6,742 nt of DNA from Syntrophobacterales bacterium (GCA_017881765.1 JADGQN010000263.1:1-6742); one strand, 5' to 3'; numbered from the stretch's first letter, positions 1-5,283 are shown. A program made the numbers and translations. Notes: generated from the letters alone by a model not told the origin.

Positions 1-1332
1 TCTCTGTATACCAGCGTTCTCCGCAGGACTTCCGGGTTCCACTTGAGTAACCACGACGCCTGTAGCGTCTTTCACCCCCAGTGCCTGAGCTACATCAGGA
101 GTGATGTTCTGAACCCCGATCCCAAGCTTCTTGCCGGTGGGAGCTTTCGCGACTTCGGTCGTCTTCTCGTCCATCTGGCCGACTTTCAGGTCCTTGCTGA
201 TCATCTTTCCACTTCTGGAGAGCTTTACGGAGACACTCTTCCCGATAGGGGCGGCTGCTACGGCTTGCGGCAGGTCCTTTGATTCCTTGATCTGCTTGCC
301 ATCGAACTCGACAACGACATCGCCCTGCTCGATCCCTGCTCGCTCAGCCGGGCTGCCCTTGAACACTTCGGCTACGAGAGCCCCTTGCTTTTCCTTGATG
401 CCGAAAGACTGGGCGAGCTCAGCCGTCGCCTCCTGGATGCTCACGCCGAGCCAACCCCGGGTGACCTTTCCTTTATCCTTGAGTTGAGGAACTACGGCGT
501 TCGCCATGTTTGCGGGAATCGCAAAGCCTATACCCTGGCCGGACGCAATGATTGCCGTGTTGATGCCTATGACTTCTCCTTTAGTGTTGATGAGCGGTCC
601 ACCTGAGTTTCCGGGGTTGATCGAGGCATCGGTCTGGATGAAGTTGTCGTACGGCCCGGCGCCGATTGTCCTGCCTTTGGCACTGACAATACCGGCAGTC
701 ACGGTCTGTTCGAGCCCGAAGGGGCTGCCAACGGCGACTACCCAGCTTCCAACTTTCAGGTCGTCCGAGTTTCCCATCTTCAGCGGCGTCAGGTCCGCGG
801 CACCCTTGATCTTGATAAGGGCAAGGTCCGTCTTGGGGTCCCGGCCGACCACCTTGGCATCGAACTCCTTGCCATTGGCGAGCTTGACCTTGATCTCGTC
901 GGCATTCTCGACCACGTGGTTGTTGGTTACGATATAACCTTCACGGTCGATGATGAACCCCGACCCCAGGCTCTTCTGCTGGAAGCCTTCCGAAGGACCT
1001 TCATCGCCGGACCCCGACCCGAAAAAGTCTTCAAAGGGATTCTGTTTTCCGGATGGCCCGCCAAAGAAATGGCGGAATACGCGACCACCGCCCTTCATCG
1101 TCTTCGTGGTCTGAATGTTTACGACACCATCGCGGACTTTCTCGGCCAGCTCCGTGAAGTTTCCCGGGACCATAATCGGCGCATCAGCGCCTTTCGCAGC
1201 CGCGGAGAGTCCGGGGTCAGATGTCTTGACGGCCCTGGAGACGCCGTACCCGAATCCCATCATGAGCCCTGTCATGACTAACGCTATAACCAGCTTTCCA
1301 AACTTGTTTGTCCTGTCCTTTGTACTGTCCAT
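1..1332 (-). CDS. degP: Periplasmic serine protease/chaperone DegP (HtrA family), C-terminus cut by window edge
   Basis: HtrA-family proteases degrade or refold misfolded envelope proteins. The visible 444 residues begin with a short basic stretch and a hydrophobic segment (about 12-30) serving as signal peptide or membrane anchor. A linker rich in Gly and Phe (about 78-118, with FEDFFG) resembles the LA loop region. The trypsin-like domain follows with a complete catalytic triad: His139 in TNNHVVE, Asp169 in TDLALIK and Ser243 in GNSGGPL. A first PDZ domain starts near RGWLGV (about 292-385), and a second starts near KLGIGV (about 402) and runs off the left edge at residue 444. Family members with two PDZ domains are usually about 450-500 residues, so only a few tens of residues are missing. 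The ATG start is supported by a strong Shine-Dalgarno sequence 6 nt upstream. It lies downstream of the two-component genes on the same strand but 746 bp away, probably with its own promoter. DegP versus DegQ cannot be decided. Confidence 0.96.
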   Translation of the reverse strand, partial: MDSTKDRTNKFGKLVIALVMTGLMMGFGYGVSRAVKTSDPGLSAAAKGADAPIMVPGNFTELAEKVRDGVVNIQTTKTMKGGGRVFRHFFGGPSGKQNPFEDFFGSGSGDEGPSEGFQQKSLGSGFIIDREGYIVTNNHVVENADEIKVKLANGKEFDAKVVGRDPKTDLALIKIKGAADLTPLKMGNSDDLKVGSWVVAVGSPFGLEQTVTAGIVSAKGRTIGAGPYDNFIQTDASINPGNSGGPLINTKGEVIGINTAIIASGQGIGFAIPANMANAVVPQLKDKGKVTRGWLGVSIQEATAELAQSFGIKEKQGALVAEVFKGSPAERAGIEQGDVVVEFDGKQIKESKDLPQAVAAAPIGKSVSVKLSRSGKMISKDLKVGQMDEKTTEVAKAPTGKKLGIGVQNITPDVAQALGVKDATGVVVTQVEPGSPAENAGIQR

Positions 1333-1336
1333 CTCC

Positions 1337-1346
1337 AACCTCCTTT
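1337..1346 (-). promoter_or_regulatory. Ribosome binding site of degP
   Basis: Read on the minus strand the sequence is AAAGGAGGTT, with the GGAGG core ending 6 nt before the ATG at 1332. It is close to a perfect anti-Shine-Dalgarno match and fixes the protease start. Confidence 0.85.
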
Positions 1347-1357
1347 CCTGATTTGTC

Positions 1358-1371
1358 GGCTGAGCTCAGCC
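1358..1371. promoter_or_regulatory. Perfect 14-bp palindrome in the degP leader
   Basis: GGCTGAGCTCAGCC is its own reverse complement. It sits between the predicted transcription start (about 1380) and the Shine-Dalgarno sequence of degP. In RNA it could form a 5-bp hairpin with an AGCT loop about 12 nt before the ribosome binding site. In DNA it could be an operator for a dimeric repressor. Its role is unknown. Confidence 0.4.
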
Positions 1372-1386
1372 TTCATCCTTCGCAAC

Positions 1387-1429
1387 ATTCTACACGACGA
1401 AGTTAACGGGAAGATTACGCGAAGATTAC
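1387..1429 (-). promoter_or_regulatory. Predicted degP promoter with three 11-bp-phased direct repeats (response-regulator box)
   Basis: On the plus strand three 9-mers lie at exact 11-bp spacing: GAAGTTAAC (1399-1407), GAAGATTAC (1410-1418) and GAAGATTAC (1421-1429). On the minus strand they read GTAATCTTC, GTAATCTTC, GTTAACTTC. Just downstream of them is a -10-like TAGAAT (1387-1392 on the minus strand), with no good -35 hexamer at the right distance; the repeats occupy that position. Tandem direct repeats at 11-bp spacing overlapping the -35 region are the known architecture for OmpR/PhoB-family activators. An OmpR/PhoB-type regulator is encoded about 2.1 kb upstream. The predicted start of transcription is near 1380, giving a leader of about 48 nt. 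That this particular regulator binds here is inference. Confidence 0.6.
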
Positions 1430-1484
1430 AGAATGGTAATGTTGAGAGTGCGGCTGCGAAAGGCTTAAGGCAGAATCAAAACTG

Positions 1485-1602
1485 AGACATTATCTCACGC
1501 CCGCTCGTTGCACTCGCTAGAGTCCGCAGATCACAGAGAAGAGCAGGAGATCATCTCACGCCCAGTCGCTACGCTCCTTCGAGGCCGCAGAGGTCGCAGA
1601 GG
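1485..1602 (+). repeat. Left arm of the composite inverted repeat
   Basis: It contains TCTCACGCCC at 1493-1502 and again at 1554-1563, each followed by a block resembling GAGTCCGCAGA or GAGGCCGCAGAGG. Exact matches to the reverse complement of the right arm include 18 nt at 1485-1502 (partner 2046-2063), 18 nt at 1534-1551 (partner 2004-2021) and 13 nt at 1581-1593 (partner 1948-1960). The blocks keep the same order in both arms. Confidence 0.8.
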
Positions 1603-1649
1603 AAAGACATGAAGAGAGAAATACGTGAGAGTATGCATGTGCTTGCTCT

Positions 1650-1668
1650 GAATTCTCGGCGAGAATTC
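1650..1668. repeat. Perfect hairpin/palindrome in the core of the composite element
   Basis: GAATTCTC, a 3-nt GGC spacer, then GAGAATTC give a perfect 8-bp inverted repeat. It is the first of several hairpins in the core. Others are CGCG/CGCG at 1681-1692, GTCTGC/GCAGAC at 1724-1744 (extended by GTT/AAC with one bulge), GGGTG/CACCC at 1812-1825 and TCCGGC/GCCGGA at 1827-1842. Confidence 0.5.
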
Positions 1669-1856
1669 TTCACATAGCATCGCGTTGACGCGCGAAGTAG
1701 TCGTGGAAAATCCGATATATGTTGTCTGCCGCTTCGCAGCAGACTAACCTCCACAACCCGACTTGGAGCATACCAATTATCACAGTGTCGCTTAGCGGGA
1801 CGGCGACGTCTGGGTGTGTCCACCCTTCCGGCGATAGCCGGACGGCGGTTGCCCGG

Positions 1857-1878
1857 TAGCGAAGCATCCTGTAGGGAA
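1857..1878 (+). repeat. 22-nt repeat module, copy 1
   Basis: A 22-nt block that starts TAGCG, contains GCATCCTGTA and ends GGAA. It differs from the copy at 1967-1988 at two positions. It lies inside an inverted repeat, GCCCGG (1851-1856) with CCGGGC (1898-1903). Confidence 0.65.
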
Positions 1879-1938
1879 ATGGTCCTCTCAACCAGTCCGG
1901 GCAAAGAATATCACTCTCTCTTCTCTTCCCTTGCTCTA

Positions 1939-2063
1939 CCTCTGCGCCCTCTGCGGCCTCTAGCGATAGCGCAGCATCCTGTAAGGAAGCGGGCGTGAGA
2001 TAAATCTCCTGCTCTTCTCTGCGGACTCGAAGGAGCAGAGAGACTGGGCGTGAGATAATGTCT
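1939..2063 (-). repeat. Right arm of the composite inverted repeat
   Basis: This is the inverted counterpart of the left arm, with GGGCGTGAGA at 1991-2000 and 2046-2055 (reverse complement of TCTCACGCCC). It also holds the second copy of the 22-nt module at 1967-1988, which the left arm lacks at the corresponding place. This accounts for part of the difference between the arms. The outer end lies 15 bp from the kinase stop codon. Confidence 0.8.
1967..1988 (+). repeat. 22-nt repeat module, copy 2
   Basis: Same 22-nt block as at 1857-1878 (two differences) and 4349-4370 (one difference). Here it sits inside the right arm of the composite element, flanked by the GCCTC and GCGGGC parts of that arm. 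Confidence 0.65.
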
Positions 2064-2078
2064 GTGCGTAATTTGGAA

Positions 2079-3494
2079 TCAGGTACGACGAGGCTGCGTG
2101 GAGAGCGTGATGGTGAACGTGCTTCCCATTCCGAGTGCGCTCGTCACGCTGATATCTCCGCCGTGGGCACGCGCAATGGCCCTGGCCAAACTCAACCCGA
2201 GCCCCATGCCCGCCTGTGACCGGCTCTGGTCACTGCGGTAAAACCGCTCAAAGATGCGCGGTAGCTCCGGCTCAGAGATGCCGACGCCCGTGTCCTTGAT
2301 CGAGATGAGGGCAAGATGCCGTTCGTTCTCGGACAGCGAAATCTCCACGCTTCCCCCGGACGGAGTATACTTGATGCCATTATCCAAGAGGTTGGAGAGC
2401 ATGCGCTGGATCATCCGGACGTCGCCGTTGACCTGTAGTTTTTCCGGAGTCTCGCAGCTGAGGGTTATCCCCTTATCCTCCGCGCCGGGACGGAAAAGTT
2501 CGCATGCGTCCCGGAGAGTGCGGGCGAGATCGATTTCTTCCACGTTGAGCTTGTCCACTCCAGCCTCTGTTTTCGAAATCAGGAGCATGGTGTTGATCAT
2601 GTCGAGCAGACGGTCGCACTCCTCGATGGTGCCCGCTGCCATGGCCTCATATTCGCCCAGCGACTTGCCGGTAGTCAGGGTCACCTCAGCAGCCCCCCGT
2701 ATCCTGGTGACAGGGCTTTTCAGGTCATGGGCGATGTTGTCGGTCATCTCCCTGAGTTCCGTAAGCAGCGTCTCTACACGGTCGAGCATCTGATTAAAAG
2801 TGACGGCGAGCTGGTCGATCTCATCACCCCTTGTTTTCACGGGCACGCGCTTTTCTATAGTACCTGCTGATATCATCCTTGCTGTCCGCGTCACCGCTTC
2901 CACGCCTGAGACCGCCCGTTTTGCCATGAACCATCCGACACCGGCAGCCAGCACGATCAAGAAGGCCATGGTCGCGATGAAAATCCCTTTGAAGGCGTCG
3001 AGGAAGCGCGAATAGTTCTCCATGGCCTCTCCGACCTGCACGATGATGCCGGGACTGAGCATAGCGTACAGGATGCGCACCTCGTCCTTTCGCCCCGGAA
3101 CAACGACGGTCTCAAAGACCGGACCCATGCCCTGCAGCAACTGCCGGATCGCGCTTCCCCGGATGGCGATGTCCTGCCAATAGGCCATGTTGGACGACGA
3201 AAATGCGACTCCTGTCGGATAGAGCAGGCGAAAGAATACTTTCCTCACGCCGGCCGCCTGGGCCTCGATGACCGCAGCTTTCGTGACCTCGTCGATACCT
3301 TCCGAGGTGAGCGTTGCCGCAAACCGCCTCACCTGCCCCGCGAGTTCCTGGTCAGTCCTGTCGCGGATAACTGAAGTGATGAGCGTGTAGAAAAGCAGAA
3401 ACGCGATGCAGGACGAAACCGCAAAGATGCCCGCGTACCACAGTGTCAGCCGGAAGGCGAGCGTATTGCGGAGTCTAGGAGTCCTTGAGGACAT
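2079..3494 (-). CDS. Two-component sensor histidine kinase (HAMP type, CusS/QseC-like architecture)
   Basis: A 471-residue inner-membrane kinase that senses a signal outside the cytoplasm and phosphorylates the regulator encoded just upstream. Two membrane segments (about 17-40 and 168-189) enclose a periplasmic sensor region of about 125 residues. A HAMP linker follows (about 190-243), then the HisKA dimerisation domain with phospho-acceptor His256 in the H-box AHDLKSP. The HATPase_c domain has the N-box (LLDNGIKYTP, about 369-378), G1 (DTGVGI, 401-406), F-box (FERFYRSD, 415-422) and G2 (GMGLGLSLA, 429-437), so all kinase motifs look intact. The sensor region contains no Cys or His, which argues against a His/Cys metal site even though the architecture resembles heavy-metal sensor kinases. 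The ATG lies 20 bp inside the end of the regulator gene, with GGGGAG 6 nt upstream; the two are evidently co-transcribed. The stimulus is unknown. Confidence 0.95.
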   Translation of the reverse strand: MSSRTPRLRNTLAFRLTLWYAGIFAVSSCIAFLLFYTLITSVIRDRTDQELAGQVRRFAATLTSEGIDEVTKAAVIEAQAAGVRKVFFRLLYPTGVAFSSSNMAYWQDIAIRGSAIRQLLQGMGPVFETVVVPGRKDEVRILYAMLSPGIIVQVGEAMENYSRFLDAFKGIFIATMAFLIVLAAGVGWFMAKRAVSGVEAVTRTARMISAGTIEKRVPVKTRGDEIDQLAVTFNQMLDRVETLLTELREMTDNIAHDLKSPVTRIRGAAEVTLTTGKSLGEYEAMAAGTIEECDRLLDMINTMLLISKTEAGVDKLNVEEIDLARTLRDACELFRPGAEDKGITLSCETPEKLQVNGDVRMIQRMLSNLLDNGIKYTPSGGSVEISLSENERHLALISIKDTGVGISEPELPRIFERFYRSDQSRSQAGMGLGLSLARAIARAHGGDISVTSALGMGSTFTITLSTQPRRT

Positions 3495-4149
3495 ACCCTA
3501 CTCCCCGGATAGTCTGGATCAACTTCTTGACAGAATCCCGGTCCACCTTGTCTCTCAGCCTGCAGATGCGCGCCTCGACCACGTTGGTTTGGGGATCGAA
3601 ATTGTAGTTCCAGACGTGCTCCATGATCATGGTCTTTGAGACCACGCGTCCTGCATTCCGCACGAGATATTCGAGCAAAGAGAACTCCGCGGGCTGAAGC
3701 TCGAGTCTCTTACCTCCCCTCATGACTTCCCTACTCAGCAGATTTATGGAGAGGTCTCCGACGACCAGGCGCGTCGGCTCGGATATGCCACCCGCCCTCC
3801 GAATCAAGGCCTGGACCCGGGCAAGCAGTTCCGAGAATGCAAAGGGCTTGGTAAGGTAGTCATCGCCTCCTGCCTGGAGGCCCCTTACCCGGTCATCAAC
3901 CGACCCTCTGGCGCTCAGGATGATCACGGGGGTCGTGACCTTCTTTTTTCGCATTTCTCCGATAAGCGATAGCCCGTCAAGCTTTGGCAGCATGATATCT
4001 ATGATGGCCGCATCGTATGGTTCCGTGAGGGCAAGGTGAAGACCTTCCTCACCGTCTGGGGCGTGGTCAATGGCATAGCCCGCCGCTTTCACCCCTTTTA
4101 CGATGAAAGATGCGATCTTACTGTCATCCTCAACCAGGAGGATTCGCAT
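3475..4149 (-). CDS. DNA-binding response regulator, OmpR/PhoB family
   Basis: A 224-residue transcription factor acting in the cytoplasm. The receiver domain (about 1-118) has the acidic pocket Asp8/Asp9 (VEDD), phospho-acceptor Asp51 (IIDIMLPKLDG), the conserved Ser/Thr-position Ser79 (ILSARG) and Lys101 (LTKPF). The C-terminal winged-helix domain (about 127-222) shows typical features: LELQPAEFSLLEYL, a recognition-helix region with VVEARICRLRDKVD, and the final wing IQTIRGVGYVL. All phosphorylation residues are present. A TTG codon two codons upstream (4155) is in frame. I chose the ATG because the AGGGG ribosome binding site is 8 nt before it and only 2 nt before the TTG. Its stop lies inside the kinase gene, so translation is probably coupled. 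The phased repeats at the degP promoter suggest degP as a target, by inference only. Confidence 0.95.
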   Translation of the reverse strand: MRILLVEDDSKIASFIVKGVKAAGYAIDHAPDGEEGLHLALTEPYDAAIIDIMLPKLDGLSLIGEMRKKKVTTPVIILSARGSVDDRVRGLQAGGDDYLTKPFAFSELLARVQALIRRAGGISEPTRLVVGDLSINLLSREVMRGGKRLELQPAEFSLLEYLVRNAGRVVSKTMIMEHVWNYNFDPQTNVVEARICRLRDKVDRDSVKKLIQTIRGVGYVLKDS

Positions 4150-4167
4150 AATCAATACCCCTGCTAC

Positions 4168-4196
4168 ATTATGGGCTCAGGCCTCCTGATATGCAA
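4168..4196 (-). promoter_or_regulatory. Candidate sigma70-type promoter for the response regulator/kinase operon
   Basis: On the minus strand TTGCAT (4191-4196) and CATAAT (4168-4173) are 17 bp apart. The -10 matches five of six consensus bases, but the -35 matches only three. An alternative -10, TATAGT, is at 4196-4201, without a good -35. No copy of the GAAGATTAC repeat is visible here, so there is no sign of autoregulation through that motif. Confidence 0.35.
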
Positions 4197-4262
4197 CTAT
4201 ACTTACGCACGGCCGGCCAACTCTTTCATACCTCGTCAGCGCCGACGCTCGTGGTCTGCTCA

Positions 4263-4290
4263 TTGACCTGGCCGAAAAAGCGAGTAGAAT
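4263..4290 (+). promoter_or_regulatory. Predicted sigma70-type promoter of rlmE
   Basis: TTGACC (4263-4268) and TAGAAT (4285-4290), spaced 16 bp, each match five of six consensus bases. Transcription would start near 4297, giving a leader of about 155 nt that contains the whole palindromic repeat before the GTG start. Confidence 0.55.
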
Positions 4291-4335
4291 ATAAGCTAGT
4301 ATCTACTTGTATGAATAGCCGTATTCCCAACCGTT

Positions 4336-4425
4336 GTCACCCCGGCGGTAGCGCGGCATCCTGTAAGGAAAGCCGGGGTCCAGAAATCCTTGCGGAATCT
4401 GGATTCCGGCGTTCGCCGGAATGAC
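4336..4425. repeat. Dispersed palindromic repeat (VIPANAGIQ-type) carrying the third 22-nt module
   Basis: The ends are inverted copies of each other: GTCACCCCGGC (4336-4346) and GCCGGAATGAC (4415-4425), with two mismatches. Inside are three possible stems: ACCCCGGC/GCCGGGGT (4339-4346 with 4372-4379), TCCAGA/TCTGGA (4379-4384 with 4398-4403) and ATTCCGGC/GCCGGAAT (4403-4410 with 4415-4422, loop GTTC). The loop of the first stem is essentially the 22-nt module. The right half belongs to a well-known class of extragenic repeats whose chance translation gives VIPANAGIQ or LDSGVRRNDG and often generates false ORFs. It lies in the predicted rlmE leader. Confidence 0.8.
4349..4370 (+). repeat. 22-nt repeat module, copy 3
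   Basis: Differs from the copy at 1967-1988 at one position. It forms the loop of the ACCCCGGC/GCCGGGGT stem, a different palindromic setting from the copies at 1857 and 1967, which lie more than 2.3 kb away. Confidence 0.65.
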
Positions 4426-4438
4426 GGCAGGTCGGACC

Positions 4439-4444
4439 GGGGAG
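4439..4444 (+). promoter_or_regulatory. Ribosome binding site that decides the rlmE start
   Basis: GGGGAG ends 8 nt before the GTG at 4453. It lies just after the palindromic repeat and favours this start over the in-frame ATG within the repeat at 4390. Confidence 0.65.
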
Positions 4445-4452
4445 ATCGAATC

Positions 4453-5046
4453 GTGGGCAGGTTTGTCGTCAAGGACACGTTCTACAATAAGGCGAAGCAG
4501 GAGGGCTTCAGGGCGAGAAGCGCATACAAGCTCCAGGAGATACAGCAGAAGTACCGCCTCGTAAAGCAAGGCGACAAGGTACTCGATCTGGGATGCGCGC
4601 CGGGAAGCTGGCTGCAAGTGCTATCAGGGCTCATTGGCGAGAAGGGGTTTGTGAAGGGCATCGACCTTCTGCCGGTCTCACCTCTGTCACAGAAGAATGT
4701 GGCGACCACGATGGCCGACATCCGGATTCTTCACGTCGAGGAACTGCTCGCAGGCATGTCTATCTCATCTTTCGACGTTATCACCTGCGACATAGCACCG
4801 AACCTCTCCGGCATACGGGACGTGGATAACGCGAACATCGCGGAACTCTTCGCCGCGGTCAGAGCGGTCGTGAAGGAAGCGCTCAAGAAAGATGGCATTT
4901 TCATCTTCAAATCCTTTTTCAGCGAGGATCTAAAGCCCACAGTCAAAGATTTGGAGGCGCTCTTTGCGCGCGTCTCAATCTACAAGCCACCCGCGTCCCG
5001 GGACGTCAGTTCCGAAGTCTATCTCGTGTGTCAGGGAAAGAAATAG
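4453..5046 (+). CDS. rlmE: 23S rRNA (uridine-2552-2'-O)-methyltransferase RlmE (FtsJ/RrmJ)
   Basis: A 197-residue S-adenosylmethionine-dependent enzyme that methylates the 2'-hydroxyl of U2552 in the A-loop of 23S rRNA during late 50S assembly. The SAM-binding motif is LDLGCAPGSW (44-53). The catalytic K-D-K-E tetrad of the family is complete: Lys26 (SAYKL), Asp113 (TCDIAPNLSG), Lys153 (IFKSFF) and Glu188 (SSEVYLV). The length is close to E. coli RlmE (209). The frame stays open upstream to an ATG at 4390, but those 21 codons encode repeat-derived sequence (LDSGVRRNDG). The GTG at 4453, with GGGGAG 8 nt before it, matches the usual family N-terminus and is preferred. The next gene on this strand is an S1-domain protein 237 bp downstream. 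A predicted sigma70-type promoter lies at 4263-4290. No intrinsic terminator is visible after the stop. Confidence 0.95.
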   Translation: MGRFVVKDTFYNKAKQEGFRARSAYKLQEIQQKYRLVKQGDKVLDLGCAPGSWLQVLSGLIGEKGFVKGIDLLPVSPLSQKNVATTMADIRILHVEELLAGMSISSFDVITCDIAPNLSGIRDVDNANIAELFAAVRAVVKEALKKDGIFIFKSFFSEDLKPTVKDLEALFARVSIYKPPASRDVSSEVYLVCQGKK

Positions 5047-5071
5047 TGTCTAGTGTTAAGTGTTTAGTGAA
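5044..5071 (+). repeat. Four-copy heptamer tandem repeat at the rlmE stop codon
   Basis: The units, in order, are TAGTGTC, TAGTGTT, AAGTGTT and TAGTGAA, each exactly 7 bp. The first unit begins with the rlmE TAG stop. The array supplies stops in two frames (TAG at 5044, 5051, 5065; TAA at 5057). Confidence 0.6.
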
Positions 5072-5151
5072 AAACATAACTAATGGACCAGCAAAATCAA
5101 CGGAACAGCGGTCGTAAACCTGAGGCCTTACGGGCTCGGACACCTTATCTA

Positions 5152-5180
5152 TAGACAGAAGGCGCAGAACGTAGTAGACT
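5152..5180 (+). promoter_or_regulatory. Candidate promoter for the S1-domain gene
   Basis: TAGACA (5152-5157, five of six -35 bases) and TAGACT (5175-5180, four of six -10 bases) are spaced 17 bp. The predicted start near 5187 would place the hairpin at 5188-5217 at the very 5' end of the mRNA. Confidence 0.35.
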
Positions 5181-5187
5181 ATACCGT

Positions 5188-5217
5188 CGAAAGTTCCGCC
5201 GCAACTCGTGGCTTTCG
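5188..5217 (+). promoter_or_regulatory. Leader hairpin upstream of the S1-domain gene
   Basis: CGAAAG (5188-5193) pairs with CTTTCG (5212-5217). Directly inside, CCGC (5196-5199) pairs with GTGG (5208-5211, one G-U), leaving a 2-nt bulge and an 8-nt loop. There is no following U-run, so it does not look like a terminator. It could stabilise the leader or take part in translational control, as E. coli S1 represses its own mRNA; this is inference. Confidence 0.35.
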
Positions 5218-5283
5218 GTAGAATTCTGCAAAACAAGCCTCGATATACGTTCCACACGTGGGCAGATAGAGAGGTACTCTACT

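Larger units (their letters stand above)
1485..2063. repeat. Composite element bounded by long imperfect inverted repeats, non-coding
   Basis: The gap between the kinase stop and the degP promoter is filled by this element. Its two ends are inverted copies of each other over about 115-125 bp, and each arm contains two tandem versions of a motif built from TCTCACGCCC followed by a CCGCAGAG-type block. The core between the arms (about 1603-1938) holds many short hairpins and no convincing reading frame. I recognise no transposase, and no target-site duplication is evident at the outer ends. It may be a non-autonomous (MITE-like) element, a nest of extragenic palindromes inserted in one another, or a structured RNA or transcriptional barrier. 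Its boundaries are those of the visible repeat. Confidence 0.7.
4150..4452. other. Divergent intergenic region between the regulator and rlmE
   Basis: This 303-bp stretch holds candidate promoters in both directions, an 8-bp palindrome GGCCGGCC (4211-4218) and the dispersed palindromic repeat at 4336-4425. I see no gene in it. Apparent reading frames across 4300-4450 are translations of the repeat. Confidence 0.7.

Noticed and set aside
1569..1904. Minus-strand open frame of 111 codons in the repeat element
   Set aside because: Its start and end are translations of repeat sequence, it has no clear ribosome binding site, and it resembles no protein family I know; a frame overlapping it at 1670-1891 is equally unconvincing.
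1485..2063. CRISPR array
   Set aside because: The repeats are inverted, of unequal spacing and few in number; there are no regular spacers and no cas gene.
1485..2063. Insertion sequence with its own transposase
   Set aside because: The core between the arms is only about 336 bp and encodes no transposase motif; no target-site duplication is evident.
2064..2078. Rho-independent terminator right after the kinase gene
   Set aside because: No GC stem followed by a U-run is present; the neighbouring inverted repeat could stop transcription but does not have the terminator form.
4150..4155. TTG start for the response regulator
   Set aside because: The AGGGG ribosome binding site would be only 2 nt away; the ATG at 4149 has proper spacing and gives the standard MRILLVEDD beginning.
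4303..4617. Minus-strand open frame giving VIPANAGIQ
   Set aside because: This peptide is the known chance translation of a dispersed palindromic repeat, and the frame runs antisense into rlmE.
5047..5283. tRNA or small protein gene between rlmE and the S1 gene
   Set aside because: No T-loop consensus or cloverleaf was found, and no frame has a plausible start with ribosome binding site.
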